Of a DNA stretch of 64,000 nt, positions 37,989-49,216 are shown one piece after another. The stretch comes from Amoebidium appalachense (taxonomy: Eukaryota > Ichthyosporea), in assembly GCA_963693365.1 (NCBI GenBank), contig CAVNZM010000016.1, positions 3,224,001 to 3,288,000 of the forward strand, read 5' to 3'. A program made the position numbers and the translations under genes. Under the pieces are notes generated by a model that did no database searches, had not been told where the DNA came from, and saw nothing but the letters and a program-made list of their open reading frames with translations. The first letter of the stretch is position 1. Each line of letters starts with the position of its first letter.

Positions 37989-38738
37989 TGTTGTTTTGTG
38001 TGGGTAAACGGAGAAGCAGAGAGCACAGAGGGTGTTATGTTATACACAACACAGAGACACACGGGAAAAACACAACCGGAGAGGTGGAACGATTTCTGGA
38101 ACCATAGGAAATGAATATCGGACTGCTTGATAGTATTTATTCCAAGATGAAGTCCCTTTTATACTTGGGAATGTGAAAACGATAAACCAATCAAAAGAAC
38201 GAAAACTCTATTTTCCTATCAGAAAGACGAAAACTATGAGTGTAAAATATATCGATCGAAATGTCTGTCGACACATAGAATATAAAATGCAATCCTCTAA
38301 TGAAAGAAACTTCTAATAAAACACGGAAACATTTAACAAAATGAAACCACTTATGTAACTATTAGTTCACATCATACATTTATACATGTTCTTATCATAA
38401 CACGTCTAAATATAATAATTCCTAATAGTTGGAGAACATAGCACAATGCTACGTCGTGAGAAAGGAATGGGAAAGGAATTAGTAAGTTACTATATTTGGG
38501 AAAATACAAACGAGATCTGATTGGATGACATATTTAGATATTGACACAAACGACAGTACGTGTGCGCGAGCTAAGTATGTCGATACGTACACAGATCTAA
38601 GATATCGGTGTACACGGAAACAGAAAGGAAAGAAAGAAAGAAAGAAAGGAAAGGGAAAAGGAAACAAACTACAACAAACTAATAAACAAATATAAAACTC
38701 AACTTCTAAGTCTTGCTATGAATCATGGGAAGATGACA
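37989..38738 (-). mobile_element. LTR of a copia-like element (family X, copy 1), 750 bp
   Basis: On the minus strand it starts TGTCATCTTCCC at 38738, immediately after a polypurine tract (TTGAGTGGGGA), and ends ACAAAACAACA at 37989, giving TG...CA ends. It shares scattered similarity along its length with the solo LTR at 58125-59005, for example the AGCAGAG.GCACAGAGG and CACAGATCTA blocks. About 100 bp of internal sequence (38739-38837) remains upstream, so this is the 3' LTR of a truncated element. Confidence 0.65.
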
Positions 38739-38837
38739 TCCCCACTCAAGGGTTGGAAGTTGGGTTCTCGTGAAGTTTGTTGATGTGACTGTTGATGTCA
38801 AGACTCTCACACATGTAGAAGCAGGTGCCGTGAAGTC

Positions 38838-39845
38838 TGTAGCTTAGAGGTTTCACTGTTAGACTTTATTATTTGCTGACTTGCATTGACTGGCCCGCCG
38901 GGACCTTTATATACTTGTGGTCTGGCTCATTGGAATGTTACATACTATTCCCGATTGGTCTACCCGCCGCTATGGATCTAGTCGCTACCAATCAAAACAC
39001 TCCAATAAAATCTTCTAGACTCTTCTAGATCTATCCTGATCTATCGTGAACCTATCCACCAGTTTATCCCGAATATCTCGAACATTCCCGATCACTAGTG
39101 CTACGCTAACGCAGGGCATACCGGATGGCTATCCTGTTCGACACCCCCACTTGCACTGTGTTCTATCTATGTACTGCATGCAACCTAAACCTAAGATGCA
39201 ACTCTAAAACTATGCTACTATACTAACACATATAACATCTACTACACGAACATTAACACTACACTATTTGTAGTTCTCACTCAGCCATGCCGATGGCCTG
39301 CCGATGCTGCACTAACTTAAGTCTCCCTAAAGCTTTGGTGCACATGTCGGCCACGTTACTGTTCGTGCTGCAATACACAAGTTCTACATCCCCATTCTCC
39401 ACACACTCACGGGTGTAGTGGTACTGAACGTCGATGTGTTTGCTCCTGTTATGGAGCATCGGGTTCCTTGCAAGCTTGATGCCGGCCTGGTTGTCGGCGT
39501 AGATGATGGTCGCCTCACTTATATCGTAGCCCAGCTGCCCCAGCAGCTGTCGTAGCCACTTAGCCTCTTTGACTGCCAGGCACGTAGCCATATACTCCGC
39601 CTCTGTAGATGAAGTAGCCACAGTCTTCTGTTGCTTGCTGCCCCAGCTGATGGCAGATCCATTGGAAGTAAAGATGTATCCGCTCGTCGACTTACGGTCG
39701 TCGGAGTTGCCAGCGTAATCGGAGTCAGTGAATCCCAGGCCTCCACTGTTGTACTCCCTCCTCCGCGGTAGACAATCCCGTAGTTGGTTGTCCCCTTGAG
39801 GTACCGGAGAAGATGTTTGGCTGCGTCCCAGTGTTAAAGTCCCGG
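38838..39845 (-). mobile_element. Truncated copia element: RNase H end plus 3' LTR
   Basis: The LTR spans 39143 (TGTCGAACAGG on minus) to 38838 (TTAGCTACA); it is the same family as the LTRs at 40137-40442 and 51746-52051. Upstream the frame 39621-39277 encodes the copia RNase H C-terminus (SSTEAEYMATCLAVKEAKW, then YADNQAGIKLA and KHIDVQYHY). Farther upstream, DSDYAGNSDDRKSTSGY is in frame with it, but a frameshift near 39765 separates it from an HWDAAKHLLRYLKGTTNYG block. Sequence identity to the element ends abruptly at about 39845. Confidence 0.85.
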
Positions 39846-40136
39846 GTTGCTCACGAACTTACTAAGTTCCCCCACTGCTTGTGCAATGCATCAGCAATCT
39901 TGCGCGAACATCCAAAACATATCAAACCCATCTAGGATATGCAACTGTATATTAATGGATACCTTTTGGATATACAAACGATATGTAGGATGGTTTCGGT
40001 CGAACATATCAATACCATCCACTGGATATATACAACATGTCTATTTCATCCTGACCTCCAACCGATGTCCAATATATATGTAGTTGCATGCTTAGATAGT
40101 GATCAAGATATTGCACCCCCATTAGATATCACATAT
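39846..40136. repeat. Left part of the GGATATCCA-rich satellite
   Basis: AT-rich sequence with recurring CCATCTAGGATATGCAA, GGATACC and CACTGGATATATAC motifs. It continues on the far side of the copia insertion at 52052. The last five bases (CATAT, 40132-40136) are the copia target-site duplication. Confidence 0.7.
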
Positions 40137-40489
40137 TGTCGAACAGGATAGCCATCCGGTATGCCCTGCGTTAGCGTAGCACTAGTGATCGGGAATATTC
40201 GAGATATTCGGGATAAACTGGTGGATAGGTTCACGATAGATCAGGATAGATCTAGAAGAGTCTAGAAGATTCTATTGGAGTGTTTTGATTGGTAGCGACT
40301 AGATCCATAGCGGCGGGTAGACCAATCGGGAATGGTATGTAACATTCCAGTGAGCCAGACCACAAGTATATAAAGGTCCCGGTGGGCCAGTCAATGTAAG
40401 TCAGCAAATAATAAAGTCTCACAGAGAAACCTCTAAGTTACGGTTACGGACCCAGTACAACGCTACGATCAAGCGACTGTTGAGACAAG

Positions 40490-41588
40490 ATGGGAAGAGC
40501 AAAATGTCCAGTTCCCATGTATGAAGGAGAAGGCAAGGGCAAAATCTCCTACTCAATGTGGGCCATGCGCATGAAGTGCTTCCTCGAGGGCGAGGAATTA
40601 TGGTACACGATTGAAGACGTGGCTCCTGAAGTGATAGGAGAGGACGGCGAACCGGTGGAGCAACCTCCGGTGGAGATCGACCCCTTGGATCAGAAGAAGG
40701 CGACTTCCTACCTGGTGGAGACACTAGGTGATGTACCTGCAAGCCTGTGTCGGCGAGCTATTGCCGTAGGAAATCCCAAGGACATATGGGATACGGTAGC
40801 ATCATACGCTGCGCGCAACACAGATGAGCACAAGAGAATGTTGATTCAACAGTTCTGGCGTGCTGAGATGATGCCGACGGAAAGCGTGCTGGAGTATGCG
40901 GCCCGTCTGGAGTGCATTGTGCAGGATCTTCTTCATATCGATCCCAATGGAGTTAGTGAGGACATGGTTGCCGAGAAATTCCTGGACGGTGTAGGCGCTG
41001 ACGACCGATTCCGCACCGACGTTAGGACCATTCAAGCTTTACCAGCAGCTGAGAAGACAATGGAAAAGATAATCGCCAAGCTGCGTGGTTTTGAGGAGAA
41101 CGAGGCTGCAAGGGAACAGCAGCGGGTGATGATGACCAGCACCCAATGGCGCGGCGGTACGCCACGACAGGACACCGGCAAGCCGCGCGTGACTGACATA
41201 TCCAAGGTGGAGTGTTACAAATGTCACAAGTTTGGGCACTACAAGTCACAGTGTCCAAAGAAGAAGAAGGGCGGCAATCGCGGCGACAAGGCGAAGCAGA
41301 ACGGAGCTTCCAAGGAGATACTCGCCATGGCGGTAAACAGCGGACTCCCTTCTTCAACTGAGTGGTATTGGGACTGCGGCGCAACCTCCCATGTCACATG
41401 CCGAAAGGACTGGATGGAAGACTTCCGGTCGATCACACCCAAACCCGTCGCTCTGGGTAACACCCCGGGTGTGATGGCGCTAGGAATAGGCGTCGTAAGA
41501 TTAACAAGTGAGTTCCAGGGCAACAGCATGACATTTAGACTGCAGAATGTGCTGTACGTGCCAGCATTTGGAACTAACGTGATGTCGG
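40490..41588 (+). CDS. Copia gag and protease region (first half of a split gag-pol)
   Basis: The ATG lies 47 bp after the 5' LTR. A gag domain of the UBN2/copia type (about residues 1-220) is followed by a zinc knuckle CYKCHKFGHYKSQC (C-x2-C-x4-H-x4-C), a Lys-rich patch and the aspartic protease, with WDCGATSHV at the active site and the downstream NVLYVPAFGTNVMSV strand. The protease motif has Cys where Ser or Thr is usual (D-C-G). The frame is broken exactly where the chromovirus inserts; after removing it and one copy of the duplication, the frame continues into 49928. Confidence 0.9.
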
Positions 41589-42300
41589 TGTCGTATCCTA
41601 ATATATGTGTACTAGAGACGCGGCACTCTACTAAGTGTACACACACGAAAAGGAACGAACGTGTATAGAAAAACGGTAAAGTTTATTAAGACCAGGCTCC
41701 GACGGGCAAACTTAGATCCGTACGGATTAAGTCTAAGTTACGACTGAGGCCATCAAGGCCGTGCCCTACAAGATCATCATCACCTGGCCCCCTACGATGC
41801 CACATTCCATTAACATTCCGATCTACTTTTATCGTGCGCCTGCACGAGCTAAGTCGATCTACTCAACTAATATATTTATCCAAGTCTCACCCCTCACCCT
41901 CCCCCTAGTGGCACCGCAGAGTCTAAATCTACATTTCATACTATCCTCCCCCCCCCTCCCTCCCCCCCTTTCCTCTACATCTACATATATAAATACGTTT
42001 GGCAACATATACTATCAAACCTTGCCGATCCTTACAAAAGGGCTTCTGCCCGAACAATCACATTCCTAAGTCCTCCTACGATCTATCCTACACACTAATT
42101 AGAATTCTATTGGACGGCTGTCCCGGCTGACGTGGTCCAATGCCCTGCGCCGGCAGAGGCAAGATGCACGCAGCTGTTCAGCTATCTTGAGGCCCCGGAC
42201 TTGATCTTGATGATCTGTGGACCCGGGCCACCCCCCCCCCCCCCCCCCGATCTCGATCGTAGACTTAGGCTAATCTGCTGAGACGGATTAGTATATGTCA
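41589..42300 (-). repeat. Chromovirus 3' LTR
   Basis: 712 bp, near-identical to 49217-49927. It includes a poly-C run at about 42231-42249 whose length differs between the two LTRs, and a G/A difference near 42030 (GCCGATCC against GCCAATCC). Confidence 0.95.
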
Positions 42301-42564
42301 ACTCCCCCCCGGCCCCCGGAAAAGCTGAGTCCCACCTCAGTCACATTACATCTAACACCCCCTAAAAAGACATAGACTAATCAGTCTCCTAAAAAAATTA
42401 AATTAAATGAATGACGAAGAAAAATAATAAATTAATCTACACCATAAGCTTGATACCTACGGAGACACCTATGATAATAAATTAAATTCCTACGACTACG
42501 TTCACACTCCTCCTCGGTCTCCTCCCCCCCTCCCCCTCCCCCCGTGTGTCTACGTGTATTTGCA

Positions 42565-44310
42565 TCACTCCCCCCCGGTCCCCTCCCCCACCGACTTTTT
42601 CACACCACGATTAAACTGAGGAATAACTCTCTTTGGCCTAGAGGGAGCACTAGGCAACTCCCTCTGCACTAATCTAGCCTCATAAGCACGAATAGAAAAC
42701 GGGCAATCCAAATGAAACTCAGGCAACCACTGATCTTCCTGATAACCTCCCTCAAAACGAATTAAATAATAATTTACCTTACCTTCCTTACCTTCGATAA
42801 CCTTTTTATCCATAATTTTATCTACTGCAGCCTCCGATACATCCACCGACCCGTCATAGTCGGGGGTGAATGCATCTAACACTCGACGGCCCTCCGGCCG
42901 TTTAACCCTAAGGGCCCTATCATAATATTCCTTTATATCATCTACATTATAAAATCTAACATCACTCTCATTATCTAACCTCTGCACCTTATATTCCGTC
43001 GGACCTAACCTAGCCACTATTTTATACGGGCCAATGAAAAGAGGCAACCATTTCTTACCATACTTACGAAGACCTTCACCTTCACCCTTACCTTCCTGCT
43101 CCTGCTTATATCTCTTTTTCCTAGTATGATCCCTAATTAAAACTAAAGTACCCTCGGCAAATTCACGTAACGGACGTGTGGACACGTCTGCACGTGTCTG
43201 TGCCTGCTGTGTACGGGCCAGAGCTGCATCACGTGCAGCCCGGGCCCGGGTTAGTAGCTGCTCCCGGAACTCAGTCCAGTGGGGATAAGTTAGTCGGTCA
43301 GCCCCCCCCATCGGCAAAAGTGCCGTATCTAACAAACTAATAGCCTCCTGCCCATAGACCAAATAAAACGGAGAAAAACCAGTCACAGCATGAGGGGTAG
43401 AATTATATGAATGAGCAATAAACCTAGACATATGATCCCAATCATTAGCCTCCACATCCACCATTTTGCCAAAGGACTTCTGAAACACTGCATGCACACG
43501 TTCAGAGATGGCATTTGCTTGAGGGTGATATGCAGACGTAGTGATATGAGCTACCCTTAAAATTTTACACACCTCCGACACCAACTGATTTAAAAACACA
43601 CGACTCCTATCCGTTAACAAAACACGAGGACAACCAAACCTAAGACAAATTTCATCCACAAAAATACGAGCAAACAAAACGGCATTAGCAGTGGGGAGAG
43701 GAAAAACTTCAACCCAACGAGTGGCCACATCGGTGACGGTAACAAGAACAGTGTTACCCTCAACCGTAGAATTAAAAGGACCGACCACATCCACGGCTAC
43801 CCTTTCAAACATACGAACATTAAAATCCCTAATAAACGACGGGCGGGAACGAGAGTGGGGACTCTCATTCTTTTCCTGACAATGCATGCATGACAACACA
43901 TAATCCCTCACCTCCCTACTCATACCCGGCCAAAAATACGAACGATTAACACGAAGCAACGTCCTATTTACACCTAAATGACCAGCCATGGGATGCTCAT
44001 GCACCATATGCAAAACCTCAGGCACAAGTGCCGTCGGGACCCAAACTCGGTGTCCGTCTGGCCCAGAACAATGATAAACTAAATCCTGCTCTACCTGACA
44101 CATTTTTGCTAATTTAGCTACCTTAATCATCTGCCTTTTATTTTTAAATTTAATCGAATCAACCGGCCCCTTTAAATAATTCTTAACCAGACCAATCAAC
44201 ACATCTTCCTCCTGCGCTAAGATCAAAGCCGTAGGTGCTAAGGCAGGGGCCGAGCCATGAGACTCGGTCCCGACCTCAGACACTGACAAATACCGCCCCC
44301 CCCCCTCCCC
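42565..44310 (-). CDS. Chromovirus integrase with C-terminal chromodomain
   Basis: A zinc-binding H-H-C-C domain (HEHPMAGHLGVNRTLL, then CMHCQEKN) precedes the core with AVDVVGPFN, LLTDRSRVF and ISERVHAVF supplying D, D and E. The GPY/F-like region holds PLFIGPYKIVARLGP. The C-terminus has a chromodomain (VDKIMDKK ... YYLIRFEGGYQEDQWLP), the defining mark of chromoviruses, thought to direct insertion to modified histones. The open frame extends upstream to about 44367 but overlaps RNase H in another frame; coding similarity begins near 44290. Confidence 0.92.
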   Translation of the reverse strand, partial: GEGGGRYLSVSEVGTESHGSAPALAPTALILAQEEDVLIGLVKNYLKGPVDSIKFKNKRQMIKVAKLAKMCQVEQDLVYHCSGPDGHRVWVPTALVPEVLHMVHEHPMAGHLGVNRTLLRVNRSYFWPGMSREVRDYVLSCMHCQEKNESPHSRSRPSFIRDFNVRMFERVAVDVVGPFNSTVEGNTVLVTVTDVATRWVEVFPLPTANAVLFARIFVDEICLRFGCPRVLLTDRSRVFLNQLVSEVCKILRVAHITTSAYHPQANAISERVHAVFQKSFGKMVDVEANDWDHMSRFIAHSYNSTPHAVTGFSPFYLVYGQEAISLLDTALLPMGGADRLTYPHWTEFREQLLTRARAARDAALARTQQAQTRADVSTRPLREFAEGTLVLIRDHTRKKRYKQEQEGKGEGEGLRKYGKKWLPLFIGPYKIVARLGPTEYKVQRLDNESDVRFYNVDDIKEYYDRALRVKRPEGRRVLDAFTPDYDGSVDVSEAAVDKIMDKKVIEGKEGKVNYYLIRFEGGYQEDQWLPEFHLDCPFSIRAYEARLVQRELPSAPSRPKRVIPQFNRGVKKSVGEGTGGE

Positions 44311-44890
44311 TACACTTATAAGCAAGCAACCCCGGAGCCCAAGAAGAAACATCAACAGACACAGCATCTATTCCTTTCTGCTCACTCTCCCCCCCTTCCC
44401 CCCTCCCCCCCCGTCTCTCACTAGCCCCCCCCTCCCCCTCCTTCTCTTCTTCAAACAAAATATAAGCAGCACGAGAGAGAGCATCACAGTCAACCATTGT
44501 TTCACCCTTGGCATAAAACAATTTATAGGAGAACTCACCGAGAGCCGCGGCCCACTTCTGCATCCTCTCGTTGACCAGACGAGTGGTGCCGGCCATGGCT
44601 AGGCAGGGCTTGTGGTCGGTGTAGACCTCAAACGTCCTGCCTGCGAGTATATACCTCCATGCCTGTGAGACTGCCCAAAAGATAGCATGGGACTCTCTCT
44701 CCGGATTGCTATATCTACGTTCACTTTTACTAAATGAACGACTAGCATAAGCAATCACTCTATCCTGCCCCTCCTGCACTTGATATAACACGGCCCCCTC
44801 AGCAACCTTACTTGCATCACACCGAACTTTAAACATCCCCCCCCCGGCCGAAAAATCAGGATGAACAAGCATACTCGAAGACTGCAAACT
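44276..44890 (-). CDS. Chromovirus RNase H
   Basis: In frame with the reverse transcriptase beyond the TAA. Motifs are VRCDASKVAEGAVLYQ, YASRSFSKSERRYSNPERE, VYTDHKPCLAMAG and DCDALSRAA, the RNase H core of Ty3/gypsy elements. The frame runs out in a poly-G stretch (sense strand) near 44290-44310, where the integrase frame takes over; a homopolymer indel is the simplest explanation. Confidence 0.88.
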   Translation of the reverse strand, partial: SLQSSSMLVHPDFSAGGGMFKVRCDASKVAEGAVLYQVQEGQDRVIAYASRSFSKSERRYSNPERESHAIFWAVSQAWRYILAGRTFEVYTDHKPCLAMAGTTRLVNERMQKWAAALGEFSYKLFYAKGETMVDCDALSRAAYILFEEEKEGEGGASERRGGRGEGGESEQKGIDAVSVDVSSWAPGLLAYKCRGGGGAVFVSV

Positions 44891-46060
44891 TTAAGCTAAC
44901 TTAAGCTTTTCGAAAGCAGAAACAGCATCAGCATTCCAATCAATTCTATTCTTCTTCTCCCCCCCCGTCTGACTAGTTAACGGCAAAGCAAGCATACTAT
45001 AATCCTTAATATAACGACGAAGATAATTAGTTAAACCTAAAAATTGCCTTAGTTGAGTGACAGTCTGAGGACGGGGCCACTCAACTATGGCCCGGATTTT
45101 CTCCGGATCAGGGGCAAGACCATTACTAGACACAATATGACCTAAAAACTTAACCTCCGGCACACCAATCACAGTCTTGCTACCGCTAATACGAAGACCA
45201 GACTCACCCAAAGCTAAAAATACTTTTTCACAATTATTAACTAACTCCTCAAATGACCTACCTTTAAGTAAAACATCATCCAAATAAGGGTGGCATACAT
45301 CCAAATGAGGGTGGAGAATTTTATACATTACCCGGCACAACATAGCTGGAGAGGAGAGCAAACCCATCGGCACCACCTTGTACTGGAACAGCTGGTCACC
45401 CAGTGCAAAGGCAGTCTTCTCCTTGCTGCTCTCCTCCAACCTTATCTGCCAAAAAGCTGCTTTTAAATCAAGTTTAGCAAAGTGAGTATAGCCGTGCAGC
45501 TGTGAAAGCTGCTCGTCTATGTTAGGGAGAGGCCATTGGTCTGCCTTAGTGATCCGATTCAGAGCCCTGTAATCGTTCACTAGACGCCAAGACCCGTCGG
45601 GCTTCTTAACCAATAGCACCGGACTTCTCCACGGACTCGAACTATGCTCCACATGACCCTTTTTTAACATATCACTCACTATTATTAGCGCATCCGACAA
45701 TTTATACTGCTCCATTCTATAGCTAGGCATCACTACCGGCCTATTATCACCTGTGTCGATCTGCATTTCAAACCCTTTAACGAAGCCTACTTCGTTATCA
45801 TCGGCCAGAAATGCAAACCGAGTCCTATCAAATAACTTCGCTAGCAATTTTTTCTGTTCTACCGTCCAATCCCCCTCCTTCATACCAAACGGCAATACTA
45901 ACTCCGGGTTACCCCCATCACAAGTGGATGCATCCTTATTCACCGGAGTGCCACTTAACATTTCACCTCCTGTATTACATCGGTGCTGCTCGGGGTGAGG
46001 GTGAGGTACCTCCGGATATAGGCGGTCACCCTTAGCACCCCCCTCCCCCCGGCACACCAA
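44891..46060 (-). CDS. Chromovirus reverse transcriptase
   Basis: A typical Ty3/gypsy RT, with SSSPWRSPVLLVKKPDGSWR, VNDYRALNRITKADQWPLPN, FAKLDLKAAFWQIRL and the catalytic YxDD as CHPYLDDVLL, followed by the VKFLGHIVSSNGL and LRQFLGLTNYLRRYI thumb/connection motifs. A TAA at 44893-44891 separates it from RNase H, which continues in the same frame, so this is a nonsense mutation in a once continuous polyprotein. Confidence 0.92.
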   Translation of the reverse strand: MVCRGEGGAKGDRLYPEVPHPHPEQHRCNTGGEMLSGTPVNKDASTCDGGNPELVLPFGMKEGDWTVEQKKLLAKLFDRTRFAFLADDNEVGFVKGFEMQIDTGDNRPVVMPSYRMEQYKLSDALIIVSDMLKKGHVEHSSSPWRSPVLLVKKPDGSWRLVNDYRALNRITKADQWPLPNIDEQLSQLHGYTHFAKLDLKAAFWQIRLEESSKEKTAFALGDQLFQYKVVPMGLLSSPAMLCRVMYKILHPHLDVCHPYLDDVLLKGRSFEELVNNCEKVFLALGESGLRISGSKTVIGVPEVKFLGHIVSSNGLAPDPEKIRAIVEWPRPQTVTQLRQFLGLTNYLRRYIKDYSMLALPLTSQTGGEKKNRIDWNADAVSAFEKLKLA

Positions 46061-46149
46061 TGCCCCCGGGCAATTCCTGATGAGTTAGTGCATGTATGTG
46101 GGGGGCCAGGTCTGTGGCCACCCTGCCCCCCACGGTGTTGGTTAACCCG

Positions 46150-47589
46150 TCAGATCCCCGGGTTAGACCAACACCCTCCCCCCTGCCTGCACATTCTCAC
46201 ACCCGGGGTGACCCTCCTTCCTCTTGGGGGTCGGGGGAGTGGGACCGGTGCTGTCCCGGTCCCCCCCCCCCCATCGTGTCGGGTGACATTTTGGTGGCTA
46301 ACGTTAAATAAAGTTGTTCCCCCTCCTCCTGAGTCACCCTTCGAGCCGGCATCCTCCTTTTGGGTAATAAGAGAGACCTCTATACTACCAATCTCATTAG
46401 TGAAACTACCGACGGAAACACCTGACCTAATCACTATAGGCTCGATGCCCGGATTCACTAATTCTATTTCTATTGTCTTATCCGGCCATACCCTACTAAG
46501 GGTCCATTGGGCCACCTCCTGAAATGGGGTTTTCGGAGTAAAAACCCCTAAATCCCCTATCCTAACATGATTGCCGGCCCGGACACGTACCGTTTGGCAC
46601 TGATAAGGCTCGATTACTACTTCAGCTACCGTTCTAGCACCAGACTGATAACCGTCGAGCCCATCATGGGTTTTAATTTTAACGCCGGACTGCAATTCTA
46701 AAACATTCGTACGTTCAAACAAAGCATTCACATGTCTACAGAAAAATGGGGCTCCCAACAAAACACTTTGAGCTAAATCCTTAACCACATAACAAGCAAC
46801 ATGCATAGCCTGGCCACCTATCTCACACGGCAACACACAAACACCTTCCACAGACATACTACTATTATTAGCACTACCTAAGGCTGTGCTAGAAGCATCT
46901 AAAATAGGAATTTCCCCCCCGGCCTGATTAAAACGACGAATAAACGAAGCATGCACACAATTAACCTGAGCCCCTCCATCGAGCAAAGCAACCGCCTTCA
47001 ACTTACCATCAGCTAACCATACGTCTATATAATGCCGGCTAAAACCAACTAAATCCTCCTCCAATTCAAGCAACACATCCTCACTCACACCCAATCCCTG
47101 CCCACGAAGACTCACACCCTCGATACCTACGTGCAACATACCTACCTGTGGTGCCTGCACGGGTGGGGTGGGGTGTGTATGTGATGTGGGTGGTGGTGGA
47201 GTGTGTGTGTGTGGTGTGTGGGTGGGTGGTGTGTGTGTGTTTAGTGTATGTGTGGGTGTGTGTGTGGGTGTAGGTGTGTCTGCAACCGTCGTATGTTGTT
47301 GTGGTGGTGTGTTTCTATGTGTCTGTGCCTTCCCCCCCCTTCCCCCTTTACTCGTGTGTGTCCCCCCCCCTCCCGGAAACAATGGCACAGAAACCCCCTC
47401 CGGTGTGGTTAGAACAAACACCGGGTTGGGACAAGAAACACTGAGACCATCCACTTGTGGCTGGGGAACCTCCCCCAACCACAAAACATTCACACCATTC
47501 ATACCTTTGGTAGAGTCACCCCACAAACATTCATGCCATACCACCTCGACGCTGTCTTGAGGACCCACGACGATGCCCGGCTCCCACAC
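46150..47589 (-). CDS. Chromovirus protease region
   Basis: A long His/Thr/Pro-rich repeat segment (CA-array derived, about residues 85-150) precedes a retropepsin-type domain with LLDGGAQVNCV at the expected active site and VLLGAPFFCRHV at the second conserved strand. The usual D-[ST]-G is D-G-G here. The ORF stops before reverse transcriptase; the region 46061-46149 contains a frame break or stop. The start given is the first in-frame start after gag; protein processing is unknown. Confidence 0.75.
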   Translation of the reverse strand: MWEPGIVVGPQDSVEVVWHECLWGDSTKGMNGVNVLWLGEVPQPQVDGLSVSCPNPVFVLTTPEGVSVPLFPGGGGTHTSKGGRGGKAQTHRNTPPQQHTTVADTPTPTHTPTHTLNTHTPPTHTPHTHTPPPPTSHTHPTPPVQAPQVGMLHVGIEGVSLRGQGLGVSEDVLLELEEDLVGFSRHYIDVWLADGKLKAVALLDGGAQVNCVHASFIRRFNQAGGEIPILDASSTALGSANNSSMSVEGVCVLPCEIGGQAMHVACYVVKDLAQSVLLGAPFFCRHVNALFERTNVLELQSGVKIKTHDGLDGYQSGARTVAEVVIEPYQCQTVRVRAGNHVRIGDLGVFTPKTPFQEVAQWTLSRVWPDKTIEIELVNPGIEPIVIRSGVSVGSFTNEIGSIEVSLITQKEDAGSKGDSGGGGTTLFNVSHQNVTRHDGGGGTGTAPVPLPRPPRGRRVTPGVRMCRQGGGCWSNPGI

Positions 47590-47724
47590 GTATCGGGGCG
47601 GTGAGGGGGCAAAGGGAAGCTTAACCTGGGGTGGGGGAGGGTGAAGGTTCTCTGCAACCTGGGGGGGACCGATACTGTCCCCCCCCCCTCCCTCAGTGAC
47701 CCCAGCTTCCCCCTCCCCCGGAAC

Positions 47725-49059
47725 TCAATAGCTCTTGTAACTACGGCAATATGCAGCAGAGTGCCCTTGCCGGCCACAAAAGTAACATGCACCAAAGAAG
47801 GGGCCAGGGGGGACTTCAAAACCTTGGCGCAAAGCATAACCGGGAGCCCGGTCATGCTGGGGGGGCCCACCGTGTGCACCACGGCCCCCCCTTCCCCCCT
47901 GCCCCCCTCGGCCTCTCTCACCACCATTTCCACCCCTCCCTCTACCCTGCCCACCACCACGAGCAAGATAAGGGGCAAACCTCTCGGTGAACTGCTGCTG
48001 TTGTCCTCCACGGCCACCTCGGCCACGACCGCCGTGTCCACCCCGGTCGCCGCCACGGCCACCCCGGAAGCCGAAGCCCCCTCGGCCAGAGAAGACGGCC
48101 TGGGAGAGCTCGGCAACCTGCTTGACCAACATGGTGAGTGCATCTGGCTGTTCACCCTCTTTTTTCTCTTTTTCCCCCTTCGGTCCACTCTCCTTCTTTT
48201 TCTTGTCTACTTCCATCACCTCCTTTTTATCCCTCTTATTGAACTTCACCTCGTGCATGGCAAGCAAGTGACGTTTAACATGCAACACCACCTCATCTAC
48301 ATCATCATGCTCCCCAAACATGCGTGCAGTGTCTGTGTTTACAGAGAGAGCCTTACGAGCAAACTCGAATTTTTCCCTATCACTCACGTCACCAGCTAAC
48401 TCACAAAGGTCTTCAAAGACCCGATATTCCCTCTCAAAGAATGCACGAGCTTCTACGGGGGACATATCTAAAGTGGGAAAGGTATACTTCCATTCTCTGA
48501 GCTGGGCCCGGAAGGTACGGCGCCGGTCGGCCGTCAGGTATCGGCCGACGAGCCGGGCCGTATACTCGAGCTCGTTTTCCGGCCGTGTGAAGGCCTCGAG
48601 CTCCCCGTCCACGTCGTCGGTGCTGTTCTCGTCCTCGTCGTCGGGGATGAACCGTGCGGCCAGACGTTTCTGGCCGAGTGTCCGGGACACCATCTCGTCC
48701 CTCCCCTCGTCGTACTGCTGCTCGTATATACGAGCCGTCACCTGGGGGGCCTGCTCGGCCCGGTACGGGTGCTCCTCCATCAGGGTGCATAAGTCGGCCA
48801 TTGTTTTGTGGTCGATGCACTGTTTGATCATTAAGCACGAGGCCGCCACAGTGGGGGCCTTCTTTGTGTCTAACACTAGTGTGGGTGTGTTAGCTAGGAG
48901 TGTCCTAAGCCACCTAGGGATTTCCGAGTCGTGTTTGAGTGTAAAACTGAAAGCTGTGGTCTGTCTAACGTCTAGTGTATGAACCTGTGGTACCTGTGTG
49001 TGCAGGGAGCTATCCTCCGCTGCCAATGCGTAGAACATGTCTACGTTAAACTTAGCCAT
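47725..49059 (-). CDS. gag: Chromovirus gag (444 aa)
   Basis: The first ORF after the 5' LTR leader. An N-terminal capsid-like helical region (about 1-280) contains FPTLDMSPVEARAFFERE and a Lys-rich stretch. An RGG/GRG-rich segment (about 335-410) and one zinc knuckle CYFCGRQGHSAAYC (C-x2-C-x4-H-x4-C) close the protein. It packages the element RNA into particles. A poly-T tract precedes the start on the plus strand at about 49099-49127. The frame is intact. Confidence 0.9.
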   Translation of the reverse strand: MAKFNVDMFYALAAEDSSLHTQVPQVHTLDVRQTTAFSFTLKHDSEIPRWLRTLLANTPTLVLDTKKAPTVAASCLMIKQCIDHKTMADLCTLMEEHPYRAEQAPQVTARIYEQQYDEGRDEMVSRTLGQKRLAARFIPDDEDENSTDDVDGELEAFTRPENELEYTARLVGRYLTADRRRTFRAQLREWKYTFPTLDMSPVEARAFFEREYRVFEDLCELAGDVSDREKFEFARKALSVNTDTARMFGEHDDVDEVVLHVKRHLLAMHEVKFNKRDKKEVMEVDKKKKESGPKGEKEKKEGEQPDALTMLVKQVAELSQAVFSGRGGFGFRGGRGGDRGGHGGRGRGGRGGQQQQFTERFAPYLARGGGQGRGRGGNGGERGRGGQGGRGGRGAHGGPPQHDRAPGYALRQGFEVPPGPFFGACYFCGRQGHSAAYCRSYKSY

Positions 49060-49216
49060 TGTGTGGTGTGTGCCCTAACTCGTGTGGTTGTGTTTATGTT
49101 TTTTTTTTTTTTTTTTTTTTTTTTTTTCTGTGTGTTTGAGGTGTAGCAACAGCCCAGAAGGAACTGTCACCGCGTTACCCTAGCGCGAAAAACCGCACTA
49201 AAAGAAAGGTGTAGCT

